Shown: piece by piece, positions 17,201-21,513 of the stretch
Layout of the letters: every line of letters starts with the position of its first letter
How positions within the stretch are numbered: the first letter of the stretch is position 1
NCBI GenBank assembly: GCA_002694095.1
Contig: NZLD01000051.1
Coordinates: forward strand, 1 to 21,513
Length of the DNA stretch: 21,513 bases
Source of the DNA: Micrococcales bacterium
GTDB taxonomy: Bacteria; Actinomycetota; Actinomycetes; S36-B12
Direction: 5' to 3'
Notes under the pieces: model-generated
Database searches by the model: none
Told to the model about the DNA's origin: nothing
The model's input: the letters and a program-made list of their open reading frames with translations, nothing else
Program-made: the position numbers and the translations under genes

Positions 17201-17493
17201 TGGGGGTTAACACCTTCACGGACGAGGATTCAGCCACTCCATCGGCTGATGATTTCGACTTGGACGTCACGAGATCTGACGAGAAGGAGAAAATGAAGGT
17301 CATCACAAGGAACGCAGAATTCAGGGAGACCCACTCAAAAGAGGCTGAGGAGGGACTTTCAAAGTTGAAGAATACGGCGCGCGAAGGGGGCAACCTATTC
17401 GAGGTTATGATGGAAATCGTAGAGCACTGCACAGTGGGCCAGGTCACCCAGGCACTTTTCGAGAGCGGTGGGAAGTTCAGAAGGAACATGTGA
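14257..17493 (+). CDS. icmF: Fused isobutyryl-CoA mutase (B12 domain, G-protein chaperone, mutase barrel)
   Basis: This is a 1078-residue adenosylcobalamin enzyme fusing three parts: a B12-binding domain (about 1-130) with FDGHDAAIG, SYQGG and FGGGGGT; a MeaB/ArgK-type GTPase chaperone (about 185-430) with Walker A GTGGAGKSS (K203) and base motif NKFD (337-340); and a methylmalonyl-CoA-mutase-like barrel (about 530-1078). Two residues separate isobutyryl- from methylmalonyl-CoA mutases: here GVFPF (565-569) replaces the Tyr-bearing block and Q724 in GQNT replaces the carboxylate-binding Arg, as in IcmF. The catalytic His is H762 in SGYHIDEAG. It should interconvert isobutyryl- and n-butyryl-CoA, linking valine and fatty acid metabolism, while the GTPase loads and protects cofactor. 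The ATG at 14257 has AGGGGG four bases upstream. It stands alone, with smc 138 bases downstream. Confidence 0.95.
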   Translation: MPIRVITAAAIFDGHDAAIGIFRRILQSQGCEVIHLGHDRGADEVARAAIQEDAHAVAITSYQGGAVEMFTHTKEILQKKGFEHVFLFGGGGGTILPKEIEHLKEQGISKIYSPDDGRDLGLVGMVRDAMTSASGTDLLAESRFDQITDQVDADDHAAVSLLLTMAENSPPDQFSDKLSQARSREVEAECPVVGITGTGGAGKSSLMDEVMLRIRRDNPEARVALLATDPTRKKTGGALLGDRIRMNSLSDSKLFMRSFASRGSGREIAECIDRAVEVCKAVGFDLVLVETSGIGQGNDAITEVADTSIYVTTREYGAPSQLEKLAALDFADIVVLNKFDRPGAEDALNEIRKQFQRNREAFGESPESMPVVPTIASQFADAGVDRLWEMMSSHLNEIFDTDFSASEARLGPDGLPSRDAPIPPERQGYLAEVASTVRGYHKRSEDLAKAVRQVQQLESVATFLDSSKNRGNQTALLEEAREIRESLPESAWGALEDFESIADSYRSGQASYTVRGKEIPVKTTHETISGTRVPRVALPTTEDWSEKLLWISKENVPGSFPFTGGVFPFRREDELPVRMFAGEGSAERTNKRYHFLSKDQPFNRLSVAFDSPSLYGNDPQERLDIFGKVCESGVSISTVDEMEMLFDGFDLCAPNTSVSMTINGNYWWHLAAFFRVAIRQQTRKFIDENGREPNEKEASEIKAYSLSTVRGTVQADQLKEAMGQNTLVFNLDTALRMMGDVAEFYVDNEVRNHYFVSISGYHIDEAGANPITQAALTLSNGLTYVELFKARGLDPDKFLRNFSWFFSNGMDPEYAVIGRVSRRIWAIAMRDLYGVGESGQKLKYHIQSSGRSLHSQEFTWNDYRTTLQALYALADNANSLHTNSRDEAFGTPTEDTVRDAVAIQLILAKEYGWLRNENPLQGSFVADYLTDEVEEKVLRIFEEMHSRGGVLGALEVNYQRNRIQDEGMLYEHRKHTGETPIVGVNTFTDEDSATPSADDFDLDVTRSDEKEKMKVITRNAEFRETHSKEAEEGLSKLKNTAREGGNLFEVMMEIVEHCTVGQVTQALFESGGKFRRNM

Positions 17494-17602
17494 TGAGGCC
17501 ATCAAACGGCGATTTCATCGACATGGCCTAATCGTCATGAAAATCGTCTGACTGCCTCAACGTTCTTAACCCCAGATGGAACGACTGGTGTTGTTGTCGG
17601 AG
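17494..17602 (+). other. Spacer between icmF and smc with inverted repeats
   Basis: AGGCCAT at 17496-17502 is matched by its inverse ATGGCCT at 17523-17529 with a 20-base loop, and CGATTTCAT (from 17510) partly matches ATGAAAATCG (from about 17533) in inverse order. These could be a weak terminator or protein-binding site. No coding sequence is convincing here. Confidence 0.25.
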
Positions 17603-17627
17603 ATTTATTTTCCGGTGACTGAGGTGA
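17603..17627 (+). promoter_or_regulatory. Putative TATA box and Shine-Dalgarno site of smc
   Basis: ATTTATTTT at 17603-17611 is centred 25 bases before the smc ATG, and GAGGTGA at 17621-17627 is a strong ribosome site four bases before the same ATG. If the TATA box is used, transcription would start at about the ATG and omit the ribosome site, so one of the two signals may be idle or there is a second promoter upstream. Confidence 0.45.
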
Positions 17628-17631
17628 AGGG

Positions 17632-20600
17632 ATGCATCTAGTCAGGATTGAGGTCGAGAACTTCAAGTCATTCGGAGGCAGCACAACTATCCCTTTCGAG
17701 CAGGGCTTCACAGCCATCACAGGACCAAATGGGAGTGGGAAGTCAAACTGCGGAGACGCAATTGGCTTCGTGCTAGGTCCCAAATCTACACGCTCACTCA
17801 GAGCGTCAAACGTATCCGAGCTAATCTTCAACGGCGGGAAATCGGGAAGCCCCGCAAAACACATGTCGGCCACTCTGGTTTTCAGCAACACCCCGGAGGT
17901 CGGCGGAAGGAGACGGCTGAGATCAGACTCGGACGAGGTCTCCTTCACTAGGAGCGTGCGACTGAACAGGAAGGGGGATCCAGTCACATCATACAGAATA
18001 AACGACAATCCCTCCACTGCTACTGAGATGCGCAGGATACTCTCCGAGGCAGGATTGAGGGGTGAGGGCTACAACATTGTACTACAGGGGGACGTGACAA
18101 ACCTGGCAACCATGACGCCCCACAAGAGGAGAGGGGTGCTTGAGGAGGTGGCCGGAGTAACCGCTTACGACGAGGAGATAAGGAAGGCCAACGCCCAGAG
18201 AAAGCACGTCGAGAACAACATAGAGACGATAGATATCTTCGAGGCGGACCAGAAGGGGAGGCTCAAGGAACTCGAGAAGGAGAGGGAGCAGGCCCTGAGA
18301 TTCAAGGAACTGAAGGGAGAAGCAGACCTCGCCCGACTCACCCTGGAGCAGTCAAGGCACAGGAACAGAGAAGGCGAGGTCTCTCTCCTAACGGAGGAGA
18401 GAGCCAACTATGTTTCCAAGGTGCAACAACTCTCCAGCGAGATGACCGAGTCCAGCATGACCCTCGACGAATTCGACCAGGAACTCGTCCGACTCGGTAG
18501 AGAGCTGGAGGGCGTCCTGGGTGGGGATGCCAAGGAAATAATAGACAAGATCAGGCAGCACGAGATAGAACTTGAAACCGCTGCAGACAGAATCGGGGAT
18601 TACAACCGAATTATCGAGAGTTCTGGCGATGAGATACAGATACTGATGAAGGAGAGAGAGGGAGCGGAAAATGCCCGTTCCCAGGCCGAGCAGAAAATCT
18701 CCGACCTGCACCAGTCAGTCTCTGACTCGAAGGAGGATCTGAAGAGGGCCGCTAGGGAGGAAGAAGAGGCCAGGAAGGCAATCGAGTCGGGAGACAAGCA
18801 CGGTAGGGATCTCAACAGGGCCCTAGGTAAGGCAACAGAGGCGGAACAGTCAGCGAGCACTGCATTCGCCCAAGCACAGCTGGATTATGACCGGGCGAAC
18901 CAAAGATCCCAAATCGCCTCTGAGAAACTTGCTGACATCGAGCAATCATTCGAGGCAGCCGAACTCGAGAGGGACGACCACTCCCTACTGGGGGAGGATC
19001 TAGAGAAAACCAGTCCCGAGACCAGCAGGGAGGAACTAGCCAAGGAACTAATGAGCCTCCAGAAGCAGGAGAGGTCACTAGTCGAAGATAGGGATAGGGC
19101 CGAGTCGAAGCTCAGGAACGCGGAGACGGGCCTGGCGAAGGCCAAAGCAAGGATCGAGGCTCGTTCCAGTACCCCCGGCTCCGCGCACACCCTCGCAGCT
19201 CTGTCACGCCTGAGGGAGAGCGGTGAGATCCATGGGATACTTGGAACACTGGGAGAACTAGCCACACCGAAGGACCCCTCTCACGAAGAGGCCCTATCAT
19301 TCGCATTCGGGGGCGGGCTGAGGAGCATCGTAGTAACCTCCGACCATGTCGCCTCAAAGTGCATATCCTGGCTTCGAAAGAACGGAGGTGGCAGAGCAAC
19401 CTTCCTTCCTCTGAACAAACTATCAGTATCTAGGCCCCAGGGAAGGACCCTACTGGTTGCGAGGAATCCGGGAGTGGTCGGTTTCGTCCATGACCTGTTG
19501 GAGTTCGACCCAGGAGTGGAGACTGCCGTAAGATACGCCGGGAGAAACACACTGGTGGTCGACTCAATGGATGTTGCCAGGGATAACATGGGCGGCGTAC
19601 GCATGGTCACCCTGGATGGCGCAGTAATAGAGAGCTCAGGGGCAATGACCGGGGGTTCCTCCTCGAGAAAGGACCGCCCTAGGTTCGATGGTTCCGGCGC
19701 TGGCAGCTCGGGATTAGAAAGGATGGAGATGGCAGTTCAGGAGGCCGATCTACTATTCTCAACCGTTGACGGGGCTCTTCGCGAGCTGAGGAGGAACCAA
19801 CAGGAACTACGAGACACGATCCACGGCCTGGACAATGACGACCACTCCGTCAGGGTCAGAAACTGGAAGGCAGATATGGAGAGGTCGGAGAAAGCCGTCC
19901 GAGAGATCAAGTCCAAGCTCAGGGCAGCCAGCAAGGAACTCGAGGATTGCGAGTCTGAGAAGGCTCTTCTATCCGAGGCCCGCGAAGAGGCGAGAGCGGA
20001 AATGGACAGATCCTCACAGGCCAGAGTCAGAGCGGCCGAGGACCTCCAGAATCACACGCCCGATCACCTCTCCGACAAACTCAGGGAGGCAGAGCGGGCT
20101 AGGACGGAGGCAGAACGGACTAGGGTTATGTCCGAGACCTCAATAGAGACCTCGACGCAACAACTCGATATTCTCTTCGACAGGGTCGCAGAATTGGACA
20201 GGCAGTTGAACTCCCAGAAAGAGTCAGCATCCAAGGCGAAGAAGGCCATCGCCGAACTGGAGTCCGGAATCAAGGAGTCCGAGGCCGAACTAGTCGAGTT
20301 GAGAGAGCAGGCATCTCAATTCGACGAAGAACAGAGGGCCCTGAACGAGAAGAGAGACGAACTTGTGGAGGAGAGAGCAAGCCTGAGGGCTCACCTAGAG
20401 AGGATATCCCAAGAGCGGCAAAACATCTCCGGAAGACTAGAGGAAATAAGTGTACAAATCAAGCAGAAGCGCGAGGCTCTGGATGAGATCGTAGCCGAAT
20501 TGGAGGCTGCAGGAATCCCCATCCCGTCCGAAGAAGTGCAACTGCCAACAGTCGTGGAGGCGGAGCGGAGCGTGCAGGGGCTCGAGCGCCGCCTCCGCGC

Positions 20601-21513
20601 CCTCGGGGATGTGAACATGCTCGCCATAGAGCAGTACGACACTGCTGCCTCGAGGATCGCAGACCTGATCGCAGACGGGAAGCTGCTTAGGTCGAGGAGG
20701 GACGAACTCTCTACCATTGCCGACCAACTAGAAGACGAGCGAAGGATCCGGCTCCTGAACGTATTCACCCACGTAAACAACAACTTCCGCCGCGTGTACG
20801 AGATACTCCAGCCAACGGGAAAGGGAGAACTGAAACTGGAGAATATGGACAACCCATTCGAAGGGGGCCTGGAAATGGCTTGCGTTCCCCCCGGCAAGAG
20901 CCGGAACACAAGGAGGACAGCTCTTTCCGGAGGGGAGAAGTCAATGGCGGCGCTGGCACTGATTTTCGCCATCCAAGACTACGAGCCAAGCCCATTCTAC
21001 TACTTCGACGAGGTCGACCAGAATCTTGACCCATTCAATTCCGAGAAGATAGCAGCCCTCTGCAGAATGAGGAGCGGGATGGCGCAGTTCATCATGGTCA
21101 CACTCAGGAAGGTTAGCCTGACCCTGGCCGACCACCACATCGGAATCACTCACGCAGGCAACGGCTGCAGCCAGAGGATTACCGACTTCGACAGGGCGGC
21201 GGCATTAGACTTGAGCGAGGAGATAGAGGCCGAGGAGATGGCAAGAGCAGCCTCAGAGGCCGAGAAGAATTCCATGCCTGAGCTACCATCACCCGAAGAA
21301 ATGCCTCGAGCCCCTGAACCACTACCCACTCCATCCAGCTTGGGAGGACTGGCTGACAGAGCCGGAGTAGAGGTGTCGAACGAGGGTGAAACAAGCGAGA
21401 CAGGGGAAGAGTTGAAGCGACTCCGGGAGCGAACCGAGGAGGTATCGGAGACAATAGAGGAACACTCGGACGGGCAAATGGACGAGGAAGAGCCCCCAAT
21501 CCAACCGGAAATA
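17632..21513 (+). CDS. smc: SMC chromosome segregation ATPase, 3' end outside the window
   Basis: The frame is open for 1294 codons from the ATG at 17632 to the window edge without a stop. SMC proteins form ring-shaped dimers that organise chromosomes. The N-terminal head has Walker A GPNGSGKSN (31-39), with YNIVLQGDV near 147; coiled coil runs from about 165 to 520. The hinge lies at about 530-680, ending in ESSGAMTGG, so it is SMC and not Rad50, which has a zinc hook. The second coiled coil leads to the C-terminal head with the ABC signature LSGGEKS (1098-1104) and Walker B YFDEVDQNLD (1124-1133). Near residue 1155 it has VTLRK where bacterial SMCs usually have a His. Beyond about residue 1190 a 105-residue acidic, proline-rich tail continues past the window, longer than usual. 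GAGGTGA four bases upstream fixes the start. Confidence 0.95.
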   Translation, partial: MHLVRIEVENFKSFGGSTTIPFEQGFTAITGPNGSGKSNCGDAIGFVLGPKSTRSLRASNVSELIFNGGKSGSPAKHMSATLVFSNTPEVGGRRRLRSDSDEVSFTRSVRLNRKGDPVTSYRINDNPSTATEMRRILSEAGLRGEGYNIVLQGDVTNLATMTPHKRRGVLEEVAGVTAYDEEIRKANAQRKHVENNIETIDIFEADQKGRLKELEKEREQALRFKELKGEADLARLTLEQSRHRNREGEVSLLTEERANYVSKVQQLSSEMTESSMTLDEFDQELVRLGRELEGVLGGDAKEIIDKIRQHEIELETAADRIGDYNRIIESSGDEIQILMKEREGAENARSQAEQKISDLHQSVSDSKEDLKRAAREEEEARKAIESGDKHGRDLNRALGKATEAEQSASTAFAQAQLDYDRANQRSQIASEKLADIEQSFEAAELERDDHSLLGEDLEKTSPETSREELAKELMSLQKQERSLVEDRDRAESKLRNAETGLAKAKARIEARSSTPGSAHTLAALSRLRESGEIHGILGTLGELATPKDPSHEEALSFAFGGGLRSIVVTSDHVASKCISWLRKNGGGRATFLPLNKLSVSRPQGRTLLVARNPGVVGFVHDLLEFDPGVETAVRYAGRNTLVVDSMDVARDNMGGVRMVTLDGAVIESSGAMTGGSSSRKDRPRFDGSGAGSSGLERMEMAVQEADLLFSTVDGALRELRRNQQELRDTIHGLDNDDHSVRVRNWKADMERSEKAVREIKSKLRAASKELEDCESEKALLSEAREEARAEMDRSSQARVRAAEDLQNHTPDHLSDKLREAERARTEAERTRVMSETSIETSTQQLDILFDRVAELDRQLNSQKESASKAKKAIAELESGIKESEAELVELREQASQFDEEQRALNEKRDELVEERASLRAHLERISQERQNISGRLEEISVQIKQKREALDEIVAELEAAGIPIPSEEVQLPTVVEAERSVQGLERRLRALGDVNMLAIEQYDTAASRIADLIADGKLLRSRRDELSTIADQLEDERRIRLLNVFTHVNNNFRRVYEILQPTGKGELKLENMDNPFEGGLEMACVPPGKSRNTRRTALSGGEKSMAALALIFAIQDYEPSPFYYFDEVDQNLDPFNSEKIAALCRMRSGMAQFIMVTLRKVSLTLADHHIGITHAGNGCSQRITDFDRAAALDLSEEIEAEEMARAASEAEKNSMPELPSPEEMPRAPEPLPTPSSLGGLADRAGVEVSNEGETSETGEELKRLRERTEEVSETIEEHSDGQMDEEEPPIQPEI

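Noticed and set aside
14257..17493. Methylmalonyl-CoA mutase as the function of the fused enzyme
   Set aside because: The Arg and Tyr that bind the methylmalonyl carboxylate are replaced by Gln724 and a Phe, and the domain order is that of IcmF.
20391..20972. Minus-strand open frames opposite smc, including one of 193 codons
   Set aside because: They are Ser/Arg-rich mirror images caused by the codon pattern of the real coding strand and have no domain.
17632..21513. Rad50-type ATPase
   Set aside because: There is an SMC hinge ending in SGAMTGG and no Cys-x-x-Cys zinc hook in the middle.

Overview
The window looks like a piece of a compact archaeal chromosome, most likely a marine euryarchaeon of the Poseidoniales (Marine Group II) or a close relative in Thermoplasmatota. 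Supporting this are an archaeal/eukaryotic-type clamp-loader small subunit, TATA-like boxes about 22-27 bases before the start codons of lead genes (leaderless style), strong GAGGTGA-type Shine-Dalgarno sites four bases before some starts, EF-hand and lipid-related proteins, and about 50% GC. The lineage is inferred from gene content only. No rRNA, tRNA, CRISPR array or insertion sequence is visible. Gene packing is very tight: four convergent gene pairs meet with 0-2 bases between them or overlap by 3-42 bases.

Layout. (1) 1-216, +: C-terminal end of an unrecognised gene, overlapping the end of rfcS. (2) 213-3830, -: an amino-acid permease with a C-terminal EF-hand domain, then panB, then rfcS, probably co-transcribed in that order. 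(3) 3908-5468, +: a SlyD-type FKBP prolyl isomerase and a lipoprotein with a PI-PLC-C1-like phosphodiesterase domain. (4) 5469-7954, -: a three-gene unit resembling the catalytic and non-catalytic subunits of 2-aminophenol 1,6-dioxygenase followed by a RidA-family, 2-aminomuconate-deaminase-like protein. This is the most interesting part of the window because it reads as a meta-cleavage module for an aminated aromatic compound in an archaeon. (5) 8037-8447, +: small membrane protein; 8406-9818, -: PAP2-family membrane protein with an outer C-terminal domain. (6) 9925-11127, +: a YbaK-type aminoacyl-tRNA deacylase abutting a SMUG1-type uracil-DNA glycosylase. (7) 11195-13621, +: long-chain acyl-CoA synthetase and a LysE/RhtB exporter; 13624-14091, -: small membrane protein. 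(8) 14257-17493, +: a complete fused isobutyryl-CoA-type mutase (IcmF: B12 domain, G-protein chaperone, mutase barrel). (9) 17632-end, +: SMC chromosome protein, incomplete at the window edge, already 1294 residues with a long acidic tail beyond its ATPase head.

The genes together suggest a heterotrophic, probably aerobic life style: amino-acid uptake and export, fatty-acid activation, branched acyl-CoA rearrangement and possible aromatic-ring cleavage, mixed with housekeeping functions for CoA synthesis, replication, DNA repair, protein folding and chromosome organisation.
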